A DNA stretch of 64,000 nucleotides from Oreohelix idahoensis (GCA_024509875.1 JAMPIV010010561.1:1-64000); one strand, 5' to 3'. Shown: positions 11,691 to 24,275, counted from the stretch's first letter. The notes: generated by a model not told the origin, from the sequence alone. Numbers and translations are program-made.

Positions 11691-11915
11691 TGCCAGGAAT
11701 AGCCTATGAAATATTAGGTAGAAGGTCTCTAGAAATTGGCTCGTTAAGAAAGAATAAAGACCTATTCGATAGGGACAAGAAGACGGGAATGCGAATGCTT
11801 TCCACTGGACAGTGTTTTCTAATTAATTATGGAAAGAGTTCTGTTTCCCCACGACCTTAGCTTCTGCCCTTAGATCCCGTAACAGAAAAAGCCCCCAACC
11901 TCATCTGAGTAGAGA
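11691..11915 (+). repeat. Dispersed repeat V, copy 2
   Basis: Matches 1,300-1,505 in reverse complement (see that entry). It ends just before the ACACC target duplication of element D. Confidence 0.6.
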
Positions 11916-11975
11916 AATGTTCATATATGTGAATATGTAACACCTGTAGTAAAGTACATCTGTGGGACACCCCGC

Positions 11976-12131
11976 TCAAATTTCCCCGCTTGAAAATTAA
12001 CTAACGTAGTCCTAAAATCTATTAATAACTACAGTATTTGAAATTTGTCTGGGGCAAAGTCAAATTTACCGCTTGAAAATTAACTAACGTACGCCTAAAA
12101 TCTATTAATAACTACAGCATTTGAATTTTTT
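11976..12131. repeat. Tandem duplication at the left end of element D
   Basis: Two copies of a roughly 72-bp segment, offset by about 84 bp, both containing CCGCTTGAAAATTAACTAAC and AAAATCTATTAATAACTACA. A diverged form occurs at about 39,178 in element B. Confidence 0.85.
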
Positions 12132-15100
12132 TCTACTACGCCAAGTTAAAAAGGTTACTACCCCTTTTAACACGCACTACCCCTCCCAATATTTATTAAC
12201 AAACGTCGTAAAAATTAACAATCAATCGTATTGTTACCTCGTTTTTGGGTAGAGACCAAAAATCTAAGTTGTAATGGCAAAAATGCCAATTCTATGCTTT
12301 TAATCAAAATTAAATAATTTATTTCTCAATAACAAAAGGGAATTAGATTGAAAGGGATATCTTGAATCATAGCGCTGATATTGATTAATATAATACCATA
12401 AAGATTTCCCATAATAAAACTATCTTGACGTAGAAAATTTTATTTTAGTAAAATTGTCAGTTGGGAAAAAGCACAATTAATTATAAAAAAATTATACAGA
12501 TGAAAATGTGGAAGAATAATTAAATGAAACCTATATAGGAAGATAAAGGACAGTGGTCTGTTTAAAAATCATTTTTAATATTAAAAATCGACTTATTAAT
12601 AACAAAGATATTGTATAAATAAAAATGAAACAGACGAGCGAACACACTTATAAACTGCTCAATTTGGTAGCTTGGGGAAAAAGTTAAAATTTGTTGACGC
12701 GCGTTCTGATTGGTTAGGCGTAGTTGAGGATGGGACAATAAGAATTAACAAGTGCTTGCAAAGTCGGCCATTTGAAATCTAAACTAAGCTGACATCAGCG
12801 GGAGAGTCTGTGTTGCAAAAGCTTTCGCCGTCTGGAACACTAAAGCAGTGGTAGAACCCATTTACTGCCAAGTCAAGCTTATGTTATGGGAAATTCTTAC
12901 TTGAGGGTAAGGCAAAATAAATATTTGTATTGATTTAATTAACATGTAGGCCACAATTTGTGTTACGATAGCCTAAGGAGGAATGCAGTTTTTCGGAGTG
13001 AAATAAATGCATAAAATATTTGCTAGTGGCTTTACAACGTTTGCGAATGCCAAAGCAGTAGACCAAAATGGATATTGGCTTTTGTAGTGCCATAAATGTT
13101 TACATGTTATTGTGATGCTACACTGTAATTCTGTCCTTCAACCGGCCCGATTCTGTTCTTCTATTTTGAGTTTTCACCATTCGTCTTCACTTTGTAACTA
13201 TATGTGTTTGCCATGTTTCTTCTCATTTGAATATATATGTCGTGGAATATTCTAATCCACATATATAAATTATCAAGTAAATATAAAGCCTAACAAATAA
13301 ATCTAATAAAGAAAAGAGCAATGGTAAAATAACAGTGCTGTCACAAGGAATGTACTCGAAATCCCCTTTGTTTTATGCTTCGTCTGCCAATTGTAACGCT
13401 TTCACGTTGATAGTAAAAGCCTACTATATTATTACCCGCTTTCTTCAATGAAACGTGTGCTGTATTTCTTGGAAAAACATTGAGATACCAAGCTGATCAA
13501 TGACCTAATTTAAATATTTCATTCATTCCATTTTATACACGGCGTAACTAAAGACAGATGGACTAAAGGATAGAGAGAAGGGAGAGGCATACAGCCGAAC
13601 ACGTGCAACACAAAACACGCGTCGCGCGATACACAATTACTACTATCACGCGTGTAAGGCCACATGCACTAACTTTTTCAGACGGACAGTGATAAATTCA
13701 CTACCCTTCCCAGAGTAGGTTTTAAAAAAACCTGGGAAACGCTTATTAGAAAAGATCCATTATATGGGTTTACGTTTGAAAACATTACAGTACCCAGACA
13801 GCACATCTTCGAAACAGGAGGTAGAAGAAATTGCATATTTTGAACGCAGCCCCTTAGCTCTATATATAGAATGGGTTCCTTAGGGTTTGCTGACAAAGAA
13901 TATGGTTATGCTAGTCTAGGAATTAATATTAAGCCAAAATAAAATGATGCCTGCCAGTCAACACCCAAAATCAGAATTCGTATTAGATTTTTCGTCTCCA
14001 TTGTACGGGAAATGGGGACAAAACCGCGGAATGATATGGTAATGTAAACAGGAAGTTATAAATTATCTTTGGTTTTAGGGGAGACTTAGGAAGTTAAATT
14101 TTTTCTTGTGAGAAATCCATTGGCCGACTCGCGTATACTCACTTAGGAGTTCTTCGGGGACCATAGTCAAATAAGCTTTAAGCAACAGTGCGTTGAAGCC
14201 AGCTTATTTTCTTGCTAAATAAAAGCCTGGAACATAAGCAGATGGGAATTTGTGCCAGTAAATGTGCCAGAATTCATTGCTAATCAACGTATCTGTGTTT
14301 ATTCTATGAATTGTGGTAAGCTTGAACCATTCAGTATCTTTTAATGAATATTGAATGTGAATTGTTAATTTATGCCTGTATATATGTGTAGTTCAGTAGC
14401 AAACATGATGTAAAGCCTATAATGCTCCAGCCTGAACAGAAGGTGTCGGAGGAAAGTAAAACTGCATGGAATGGCCAAACAGTACACTGACACCTAGATT
14501 ATTGATTAGGTAATGCTGGAAGTGCAAGGCGTATGTAATTTAAATACTGGTATAAAAGTATTTCAGATGAAGCTGACAGTTGTGTGTAACGTTAATGTTT
14601 TTATTGTGCTCTTAAAAAAGAGAGTATAAATGTTATGAAGTAGAAGGTAATGTTTTCAGGGACCGTGGTCTTGATGGTATTGAGCAGCACCTGGTCAGAG
14701 CTTTGCTGAATCCAGTCGGACAGCATACTCCTTGGTCCATTTAGCTATCAGTGAGGTGTCTCCAGAGCCCAGGGGAGAAATCGAGCAGACGAGTCTTTTC
14801 CTGCCGCCATCACGCAAGATAAGCTGATGTGGCCAGCTGAGCTCAAAATTATGTACCCCCATCTTAAAATGAGCTTGTGTAAGAGGGGAATTAAATTTCG
14901 GAACTGAGAAATCTCCAATACTAGTCCCAGTTAAAGACAAACTATGAAGTTTGGACAAATACAACAGAGTTGAAACAAAACAAAACCAGTTATTACCTCA
15001 TATTACTACTACACAACTGACCACATAGGATACTTTTAATAATATATGTCGTACCAGACATATTGTATCGTAAAATTGGGGTTCCCTTTGTATTCGAATC
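12132..15100. other. Interior of element D, left part
   Basis: AT-rich and non-coding to my eye. A block at 14,030-14,165 (AACCGCGG ... TTATCTTT ... GAGAAATC ... AGTTCTTCGGGGAC) recurs at 15,735-15,835. Short open frames at 13,678-13,896 and 14,695-14,964 (both minus) match no family that I recognise. Confidence 0.5.
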
Positions 15101-15198
15101 AGGACACATATTCATTCATAACAGATTTAATATTGTTATTTGAAAAGTTATCAGTGACTCCTTTAAGAAGTGTTATATGTATGTGAGTCACAGTGAGA

Positions 15199-17000
15199 CA
15201 AGTGTGGGGTGGAATAAATTAAATTGTTTATGTATCGTTGTGCAGACTTACACTTCATCATACACAGAAGGGGAGTCATCACACTATAGAAGGAGTGAGA
15301 TTTGACTGAGTATACATGTGGCAGCAAGTAATATAAATTATTCTTATAGATATATATATACCTTCACAGTGGTGCTAAGTCCCCGGGTACAATTTATTCC
15401 CAATTGTAAAGATGGTATGTTGTGTAGGTAATTAAATGGGTGACGTAGATTTTTGGCTCCCACCAGTTTTAGAATTTCTTCCGCGATCACGTAGATTTTG
15501 GGTTGTTTACGAAAATCGCTATTTTCTGAATACGCGTTTGAATACGGTGAAATTTGGACACGCGGTGCGAGTTAGTCAAAAAAGAAGGTATTTTATTTCC
15601 ACAAGTGAGATGGATAACTTAGCTGTGATATAGAGTGGTTCCCTGTGTCTATAAAAATCGAGGAAATCTGTCTCTTCTCTCTTTCACCTATCCTGTACGA
15701 AGTTTTTTAAGGCGTCTCCAGACGGGGGGAAAAAAAACCGCGGTAAACACAGATATATAGGAATTATATTATCTTTTACTTTCTAGGGTTACTTTGAGAA
15801 ATCTCGGCCCGTAAGTAAAGTTCTTCGGGGACATACACTTTGTAGCGACATTAATTATCACGATGTAAACTGACGTGGCATAAATCTAGGATTTTATAGG
15901 ACAATGAGATACACGTGTGCTATATATGTAGAACGTTGTGTAAAACCACCAACTGGGCACATTGTGTTAATTTTATTGTGTTAAAAGAGAAAGCAGGTGA
16001 AGGGTACAGATTTATGTTATTGAATTATACTGTTTAGGGGAGTAAAAAAATCTTCTCACGAGGTTTACATTTAAATTGGGGCTTAAAATACATCATGGGA
16101 ATTTCGGACATATCCCTAGTTGAAATGTTTGGAAATAACAGCCACGTAATCCGTCAGACAGTGGTCATAAAATTCTGGCAGATTTAAGTTGATGCTAAGG
16201 GAAGTAGAAGGAGATGAGATAGAGAGCCCCGTTATAATCTTAGAAACTATTTTATGTATCGTTGTGCAGAACGAGAGAAGGGGCCCCGAAGGAGTGAGAT
16301 GAAGTGACACGTGGATAGAAATTATTTATGGATTTGTGGTGCTTAGCGGGTGAAATTGAGTCAAAATTATGGGAGCATGTCGTATTTTTGGTTAGGGAAT
16401 TAAGACTTGGGTTGGTCCCCCTTAGAATAGGTGATAGACACAGTGACTTAGTGAAACAGCACAAGTGAGATCTATTCTATAAGTCTCTGAAAAATCGAGG
16501 AAATCTTTCTCTTCAAGCAGCTACGAATCTTTTTAAGGAAGAAAAAAAATATATATTACTTAGTATTTGCTATTAAACATACACATGGCGACAGTTAAAC
16601 ACACTGACGTGGGAAATCTATAACAATGAATATGTATATATTAGAACGAGCTGACCAACGCACTGATTTAGTTCAAGAGAGATTTTTTTTTTATTATCAT
16701 TTCTTCTCACAACACCAAAAAAATACATCATGGAAAACATATACAAATAGTCATAAAATTCAAGAAAATGCTACAAGGATGATAGCCCCGTTATAATCTT
16801 AACTCTAGGTTTAGCCCACAGCCCCGTTATGAGACAGATGATGGCCCAAAGAGTCACAAATACATATGGTTAGGGTCTACTATTGTCCCCCTTGATGACT
16901 GACTTTGATCACAGTATCTATTCTAAAGGAACAATTTACTTAAGCAGCAAATCTTGCTTAAGAAGAAAAAAAAATACACAAGTGAGTCATTACAGTGAAC
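15199..17000. repeat. Degenerate direct repeats inside element D
   Basis: Shared landmarks recur in the same order. TTTATGTATCGTTGTGCAGA lies at about 15,226 and 16,252, GAAGGAGTGAGAT at about 15,288 and 16,289, GTGGTGCT.AG at about 15,370 and 16,337, and AAAATCGAGGAAATCT at about 15,654 and 16,490. CACAAGTGAG recurs at about 15,600, 16,459 and 16,977. Together these indicate two or three ancient copies of a non-coding block roughly 0.5-1 kb long. Confidence 0.6.
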
Positions 17001-17149
17001 ATACTTCCGGACTTTCTTTGGATTCATCAGGAATACCCAGCGTTCATGCTTACCTAAAAATACTTGATGTTGATCACCGTTCGCAACTTAGGACACTTCT
17101 CTGTGAATCTGGGGGATAAAGCGAATCCCAGCTCTACAAATACAGGTTT

Positions 17150-20100
17150 CTTCACTGTTTCGGGGACTTTACCAGTTTAAATTTTAGATTTACTGTTAAT
17201 GTCACTTGAATCAGTTTTGGGTAAGCGATCTTAAACGGGCACACAGAGTCTAAAACACGAGGATTCCCTTACTTTGGAAGAAGTTGACCAGTGGACAACT
17301 GCTCTCAACAGGTAGTCTTGGCTCACTATCCACTCTTTCAATAGTGTCGGCAATGTTAATGTTATTTCTTGAAATTTATTCTCGCCGCTAGGCAGCATGT
17401 ATATTTCAATTTGAGAAGAAATATGAACTGGCTCAGAAGCCCAGTATAAACATTAGTCTTTAGCAACCGTTAGTGGGATTGGTATTACTGTTTATCTCTG
17501 ATGGCACATGCACTGTCAGACCAGTGTTACTTAAAACAACCCACGTGGTTAAAGATAGAAAATGTCTATTCTTCTCACAAGTATGTCTCTTTACTACTAA
17601 ACGCTGGCAAGTTTGGATCACCCCAGTATTCACTGCATAAAATGGAACAAGCACATATAAAATAATTATACATACTATGTATAAGGATATAACTTATATT
17701 TTAAACTGCAAGCGTAGAGCTTATCATTTAACACTTCCCGTGAAATAAGTTATATTATAAAATCCATCATCATGAATTTGAAATACATATAAATATATTT
17801 CGTCAACACTCATGAGACATCTAGCAGTTATAAGTTTGTTTAGAAAAATATACTCGACTGAGTAGTTAGCAGTTAAATTAAATTCATTATGGCTACATGT
17901 TTGTTAAGCTAGAAATATAATTTATTCTGCTTTCCACTGTATGCGTCACTAGAAAATAATACATACTTATAAATTTAATCACTCTGCACAAAAGAACTAG
18001 TAAAATGAAATCGGCGATTTAACAATTAATCACTTCACAAAATACTAGATATACTAGATATAATATTTTACCTCACACAGAACTACGTATCACAACGAAA
18101 CTGAGAGACATCACTTATAAGTTTAAGTGTTCTAGAACGAAGTGACAACGTCTACTGTAAAATGGAGAATGAGTGAAGTTAGTTTCAAACTCGGGCCAAT
18201 ATCTTATAATTAGACAAAGGGCCACAACTTATTTCGCCAAGCAAAATTATCTCCCCTACTCCCAACATTTACGTAACTGTCATAAACTGCCACGTTCTAA
18301 CCGAGAGGGCGCGTGTCAGTTGCAACTCTCAGACACCCCGTCTGCAGTGCGGAGCGCAATTTCACACTTCGCCGGACTATCCCGACGAAAACTCACGCAG
18401 TTGCTGCAAAAGGTAGACAATCCGTCTGCCTGCCATGTCCGACGGAGCGAATTCTCACACCCCAGGCCCAGAAATCTGGTCGGGCAGCGCTCTGACCGGG
18501 GAAACTGCAGACGAATGTCTGGCGAGAACCGTATGTTCACAGCTATCGTTCGACCCGCAGAGACTGACATCTACGTAATACCATCACTAGTGCGATTCTC
18601 AGTTTTGAGAAAAGAAACAACGTTAAGGATGGGGAAGAAAATATATATCTCGCAAACGAATGGATGCGAAAAAAATACAGGAAAATGTAAAGAAATATAG
18701 AGGATACGGGTGAAAGAATAGGAAGAGGATAATAGATAATTTAATGATCATAACCTATGTGACAGAGCAATATGTTAGAGATACGTGATGTTAGAGTGGT
18801 GTACATTAGACGCATTTCCTTTTAATTTCAGCGAGTCACGGCAAACAGTGGGGGAGCATAATTTGCCAATACAAATTATCCACGGCAAAAGGACATATCT
18901 CAGGGGTCAGAGGACTCGAGCTATCGTCAGAAGCAAAAGAAAAATAACCTACGGTCTCTTGCAGTGAAGTGCCCATGCTTTAGCGGGAACGGGGTTTATT
19001 TATCATAAAAACCCAGAGTTCTTCGCTATTATAGTCTCCGACAACGGCACGTGGCCTGGAGACTGATGTAATGGTATACAGCCAGAAATCAAGGCTGTGT
19101 TTTTCCTCTAAATCCGGAGCGGGTTAAAAGTGGAAAGTTACAGAAGCTATTCAGCAGCAGAGAAGTTTCTACAGTGAATCAAGTACCTCATGCTTGATAC
19201 TCGAACATCATCATCATCACCGAATTCAGGAGCAGGTGATAGGGTTACAATACCTGGGTCCTGAAAGTAACGAGAGAAGAGCGTAACGGAGACGCCTCAT
19301 CATCAGTCGAGTGTTAGAGAGACACCGAGACCAAGAGAGAGAGAGAGAGAGAGAGGAGGGAGGAAATAGACAGGACCAGTAGGGTCTGTTCATTATCCAT
19401 TTGACGGATAGACACTGAGCCATCGTTGTAAGCCACGTCTATTATTTTAGCATTTCCAGTAGTGTTAGGTAGTGGCTCATATCGCCTACCAAGTTGGAAG
19501 CTGTGTAGACGTTCTTTTAGGAAGAGGCAACAGGACGGCAACAGTCGAAATCTTATTAGTGTTAGAGAGTGGAGGCTAAAGTTGACAGCCCCACCAAATT
19601 AGATTTGTTTAAATCACTCACCATTTTATTGTTCCCCAGCAGGGTGACAGAAAGAGTGAATGTGATTGGGGTTTTTCTAGTGTCTATCTAATTTAATTGT
19701 TACTTTGTTTTTCCAGGCCGTGCAACAGTGCACGCTATTTATTTGATTGATGTATGATGAAATTTAATGATTTCTGTGTGTAAATAAATATATCTATAAT
19801 ATATACTGGATCAGCTTCTACTCTATACTATACCTATATGTGGTCTGTATAGTGATGTCTGTGGTCGTTTTATACACCTTATCTCCTTGTGTTTAAAGGT
19901 AGTTAGAGGGGGGTGATTCTATAGCTTTTCTGAAGTCACGAAGCGGCAAGGGAAGAGTCAAATCCTGGTTCTAGCCCTTGAGCCAATAGTCTCATCTGTC
20001 CACAGGCATGTCATTTTTCATCTAATTCTATCTTCTCAGACTTTCTCATACTAGGGTCTTGCTTTCATTCAGGCAAACTCTATAAACAAAAATCCACTTC

Positions 20101-20850
20101 GTGACAGTTATGTATAAGTATGTAGAAAATGTTAGGACGAATTTATCCACAGGTTTCAGTGCTAGAGTAAGCACACCCTATCTATTGTATGAACGAAAAA
20201 CCCTGTATAAGATGTTGTAAGGAAATCATTAAAAGGTCACAGGCTGGGTATGTACACCCCTGCCTATTATATGGAAGCGACACCTTGGAGGAAGGAATCA
20301 GGGCTTTGTACTATCACTGAAGAAGAATGTTTACACAGCAGTGATGTTAAACAATGAAAAATAAAGACTGGTGTAATGATCAGCCCACATAGCTGATCAA
20401 GGTGAGTTGTTACAGTGGTTATGTGTGGAAATATTATAGATGAGAGTTATATGGGAGGGAATGCTCCTCTCATTTCAGGTTATACGTCAGAATACTTATT
20501 GGTGGCAGGAAACCTGGTGAGGGACGAAAATCTTGGAAGTGATCACTCAGCATTCAAGTTGTAGCTAGCCCCACACCTTTGACCAGGAGCACCACATCTG
20601 TTGATTCTGAGGACTTATGGGCCAACTGTTTTCTTCAATCCATGCCAGTTAAGTCCTTTAGAAAAGGCACTGACAAGTTATTGATATCATAAAGTTCCAC
20701 CATAATAACCCTAACCGTAATAATAATATAATCACCTTGAAGTGATGAACCCAACAGTCTTTCCAACATATTAACAGTGATTAGTACAAGCCGGTAAACA
20801 GAACAGTGGGTGGATTTCTTCAGTGATTTTCTTTTGTATAAACAAGAGAC
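17150..20850. other. Interior of element D, right part
   Basis: Mostly AT-rich with no recognisable gene. A locally GC-rich patch at about 18,290-18,570 supports overlapping frames on both strands (18,173-18,700 plus; 18,316-18,570 minus). These lack known motifs and are likely by-products of base composition. A short (GA)n tract lies at about 19,337-19,355. Confidence 0.45.
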
Positions 20851-21098
20851 ATGGACAGAGTTCCAATTTATTTATTTTAAATAGTGTAAATAAAAATTCG
20901 ATTGAGTTTGACAATCCCTGTCCCATAAAATTGAGGTACAGGGAGATTAAATTGTAAAAAATAATTACCTAAACTTCATCAAAAGTCTTACTTACTTTAA
21001 TTTTATTGGGTTAAAGTTTTGTTTTGACATTTTTCTTTCATCACATAAAATACATTACCCTAGACACTAGCCACACAACAGTACAGAGATTAATTTAT

Positions 21099-21210
21099 AC
21101 CAGGTGAGATCTTAGAGGTGGCGGATAGGGACCCTGAGAATCATATCATCATCATCATCAATTAGACTCAGGGAACTTACACAGCTTGACCTCACCTTGG
21201 GTACCCTTAG
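21099..21210. repeat. Subterminal stem of element D
   Basis: The outer arm AGGTGAG (21,102-21,108) pairs with CTCACCT (21,201-21,207). The inner arm CCCTGAG (21,132-21,138) pairs with CTCAGGG (21,177-21,183), around an ATCATCATC loop. Compare the outer GTGTGAG/CTCACAC in element C and the inner CCCTGAG/CTCAGGG at 42,307-42,342 in element B. Confidence 0.75.
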
Positions 21211-21405
21211 TTTAGTAACACCATAACCTCTAATTTACCACAACACCGACAGCACGCGTGATACATTAACAAACTAGATAATGATCAAACGATTGTTGAG
21301 TTTATTTATTAAATATCCACACATATAGGGTTTGTAATGGTTAGAACGTGATGGTGATAAAAGACGATTCACACAAAACACACAGATGAGATATTAAAAT
21401 TGCAG

Positions 21406-21448
21406 TTAATTAAGTAGTAGTTAATTAAGTTAACTACTACTTAATTAA
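21406..21448. repeat. 43-nt near-perfect palindrome
   Basis: Arms of 19 nt at 21,406-21,424 and 21,430-21,448 are perfectly complementary (TTAATTAAGTAGTAGTTAA), with a 5-nt TTAAG centre. It lies about 150 bp outside the right end of element D. Function unknown. Confidence 0.9.
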
Positions 21449-22141
21449 GTATGAACTGGTGTAAAGCGAAATGATGATGATGTGATATGATACGTGTTAC
21501 CAAAATGGTGAGTAATCTACACAGCCCATGTGTCTCTAAATGCTTCTCATGAATACGATGATTCACATGTATGCATAAAATGTCCCAAGTTGTCATACGT
21601 TATGTTTAGTGGGGTATCTCTAAGCCGAGGAAGTTCTGATGAAAACTGTTGTCGTACTGAGAAAAAAAGTCTGTTGTCTGATCTCCCGAGGGTACTGGCC
21701 AGACTGGATATCTTCACGAAATGTTAGTGATATGTAGACTCATTATCTTGCGTATGTAGACGTGATTCATAAAATATACTTTAGAGTCTGCTTCATAGAA
21801 TGCGCTTAAGAGTGTGTTGCACTTGGTATAAATATGAGATTCCACTTTTGAGCTCTTTAGCTTGACTTCAGATAATAAGCTTTCGAGTGATTTGAACTTG
21901 TGATAACTATGTATTGAACTTGTAAGCCAGCAGTATACGGTGACGAAAAATGCTGCGTCCACCTTCTGAATTGTGGGTGAGACAATATTCCTTTTTAATC
22001 TGTATAAGATCTACTAACCTTCTTTTCCCTTCGCAAAATCCTTTACGAACACAATTCACCACAGAAATGAATTATTATCCACTCTGAATAAACACGTGTA
22101 TTTAGGCTAGGCGTTTTAGGGATTTAATCTCTACCTCACAA
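21449..22141. other. No feature recognised
   Basis: AT-rich spacer without gene or repeat match. Confidence 0.5.
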
Positions 22142-22563
22142 TGTAACAACTGGACTCCTCTCTCTAGCGAGCTACGCGGTACATTATATTTCTAGAAGTC
22201 CAATGTGGGTTCCTTGGACCGGTGACGAACAACTCCGCCCATACAACCAATACCTAAGAATTCATTCCCAGGATCGCTCTTGTCCCCTGTCAGTCCAAAA
22301 GTGGGTGGGATAATTCGCGACCAACTTTCGTTGCCTGGCTTGCGTGACAAACAGGTATTGAGATAATTGGCTGGCCACTGCAAACGTGCTGTCACATTAC
22401 TCTCTGATTGTCTTTCGCTCCGTGTCTTGGCGGCACTCTTTGTTACCTCCGTCCATTGTCGCCAGCATGCTAACATGTCCCTTTTGTGGCGCAGCCTATT
22501 GATTTACTTGCTGGTTGGTTTAATCAGCATGAGACGTGTTCACCTGGCCAATCTGGGCGTCCA
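22142..22563 (+). mobile_element. Candidate solo or 5' LTR with adjacent primer-binding-like site
   Basis: Begins TGTAACAACTGG and ends GGGCGTCCA, giving TG...CA ends. It is followed after TAG by TGGTGACCCGGCCGAGC (22,567-22,583). A TGGTGACCC sequence right after an LTR is the usual primer-binding site of many invertebrate LTR retrotransposons. No gag or pol follows, and no second LTR or target duplication was found, so this is a candidate only. Confidence 0.35.
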
Positions 22564-22869
22564 TAGTGGTGACCCGGCCGAGCAATAAAGATAACAACAG
22601 TCCACAGAAATTGTATAATGCCCAGATGTCTGATTTGGATGACCAGATGTGTTTTCACCAGATTTATCACGATGCAATGTGGACTTCAAACGATGATGTC
22701 AGGTATGGGGACTCAATCAAAAGACTTTATTTTACCACCGATGAAAGAACAAATGCGGTTCTCTAGATACCGGTCGCGAGTAATCAAAACGATGAAATAG
22801 CAAATGTGGGATGAAAGAGCACAAATGTGGGAGAAAATTAAATACGACAGATGTAGAAAAAGATAGAGC

Positions 22870-23010
22870 TATAAGGCCTTCTTCCTCTTCTTCTTCCATC
22901 CTTAGCCATCAACCGGCAAAGCAGTATGTGGCCAGTACGCCTAGTGGCGTCTTAGGGCAACAACAAATTGATCAATCTATCGCTGTTTCCACCACGCCTA
23001 GTGGCGTCTT
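22870..23010 (-). repeat. LINE-C 3'-end fragment
   Basis: Shares CTTCTTCTTC, ATCCTTA.CC, GTCAAAGCAGT-like text, CTAGTGGCGTCTT and AGGGCAACAACAAATTGAT with the 3' end of the LINE fragment inside element B (about 41,406-41,510), in the same orientation. CTAGTGGCGTCTT occurs twice here. Only 3'-terminal sequence remains. Confidence 0.65.
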
Positions 23011-23219
23011 TGTGGAACAAAAACAGACCAAACAATCTATCATTGTTTCCGTAATCAGATTGGTTGGCAAGCAGGTGATCAGCCCACTGTGCGAAGTTTT
23101 TACGGGATGGGGTAAACAGCCCCATGCCCATACCCTCCTTAGTCGCTTTTTACGACATGCGTGGTAGGGTGCAGTGTTACTATTCTTTGCTCCCCTTTCG
23201 GGCCCCTTGGCACTCGTTT
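23011..23219 (-). repeat. Dispersed repeat W fragment
   Basis: Contains TAGTCGCTTTTTACGACATG, related to the W family at 5,881 and 26,067. No coding sequence. Confidence 0.45.
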
Positions 23220-23392
23220 ATCACATATGTGGAAATATGCTTCCTCCTATAGCTAGTTGATTTGAAGCATAGAAGTTTGCTAATAGTTCCCCATTCTCGT
23301 TCATCATACCTAATCCCTGCTTTCCCATGATTTCTTCAAAGCCAGTGTTGTCTGTTCCTATTTTCGCATTTAGGTCCCCATCAAAATTTTGA
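23220..23392 (-). pseudogene. LINE endonuclease fragment
   Basis: About 57 codons on the minus strand read as an AP-type endonuclease segment of an RTE-like LINE. NFDGDLNAKIG (the GDFNA catalytic block, with F changed to L) is followed by GKQGLGMMNENGELL and ASNQLAIGGSIFPH. There is no start, RT or tail. It is a short internal fossil of a family related to LINE-B. Confidence 0.8.
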
Positions 23393-24206
23393 ATAACATG
23401 TTAGGAGATCATTATTAATGTATAGCAACGAGTTTACAATTTCCTGGTTAGCAACACCTCATGAAAAATAGATGTAAACACATTTTTTTTAAACCAAATG
23501 ATTCACCGATTAGATACATGACGTGAGGTTATGTGTCTATTATCAACGTTTCACAGGTAGATGCAAAAACACATCTTCATAATAAAGGCCAGTCACCCAA
23601 GTAAGCCTAGAAAGAGATAAGCATACAGTGAAAGAAAAATAATGAATAAAAAATACACTGTGCTTTCTAAGCAACATTCATTCACTTCGAAGAAAAAAAC
23701 ACTTCTGAAGTGTTTCTATAACGTACTCGTAGATTGATGCTTCACTGTGGAATTCATTCAAGTCTAATAAAGATAACAAAATGTCAGACTTCCCCAGTGT
23801 ATACAAGTTGAAAAAAAAAATTACACACAAAACAAAGTAAGCATTCTTCATTTTTAAGAATAAACGTTTGTTCCCAAGTTGCAGGCAGAAGCAGAGTGAT
23901 AAGAAAAGAACCAGACACGCGCACACCTCATTTCTTGAACCTTCATACACGGATGCAATTTCTTATGAAATTTAACTTTTTTTCTGTGTTTAACACTATG
24001 TATCTGCAATAAAGCCATATTGCACATAATTTTATCTTCGTAAAGTTTAGCTTTAGCTTTCTTTTTTAAAGCTGCTTAAGTACTTAGGTCATTTGTTTCG
24101 AAACACAGATTAATCCTGGCACTTCTACAGCAGATGTGACTATTAAACAAGAAACTCGTAGGAAATAAAGAAGTAGAACACTAGACAAAAGAAAAACAAC
24201 AGACAT
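23393..24206. other. No feature recognised
   Basis: AT-rich DNA. An open frame at 23,678-23,950 on the minus strand is hydrophobic but has no family resemblance or supporting context. Confidence 0.5.
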
Positions 24207-24275
24207 GAGTGGCTTACCCAGGATTCGAACCCTGGACCTTCCGTGCGACAACCCCGCTTAGCTATGCAAGCGAAT
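24207..24275 (-). repeat. tRNA-like sequence, pseudo-tRNA or SINE head
   Basis: On the minus strand an A-box-like TAGCTAAGCGG and a perfect B-box GGTTCGAATCC are followed by CTGGGTAAGCC, which pairs with an upstream GCTTGC over about 6 bp. The spacing between the boxes is about ten nucleotides too short for a real tRNA, and the T-stem has a mismatch. I therefore call it a tRNA-derived relic. Confidence 0.6.

Larger units (their letters stand above)
11945..21252. mobile_element. Element D, 9.3 kb member of the TGTRG...CA family
   Basis: Starts TGTAGTAAAGTACATC and ends TAATTTACCACA. It is flanked by ACACC at 11,940-11,944 and 21,253-21,257. The termini form an imperfect 9-bp inverted repeat (TGTAGTAAA against TGTGGTAAA). 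The left end resembles that of B, sharing a block ATTTGAATTTT...TACGCCAAG. The right end matches those of B and C, sharing CCTGTCC, AGATTAAATTGTA, a CCCTAGACA block and a terminal stem. I found no second copy of the ends inside, so it is not an LTR-internal-LTR structure. No open frame shows a known domain. B and C look like shorter relatives or internal deletions of such an element. Confidence 0.65.

Noticed and set aside
14695..14964. 89-residue minus-strand frame as a host exon
   Set aside because: No recognisable family, no clear splice context, and inside element D.
18173..18700. 175-residue plus-strand frame as a gene
   Set aside because: No domain, an overlapping antisense frame, and location inside element D.
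11945..21252. Element D as a standard LTR-internal-LTR retrotransposon
   Set aside because: I looked near 14.4 and 18.7 kb for internal copies of the ends and found none.
24207..24275. Functional tRNA gene
   Set aside because: Boxes A and B are good, but the spacing is about ten nt too short and the T-stem has a mismatch.
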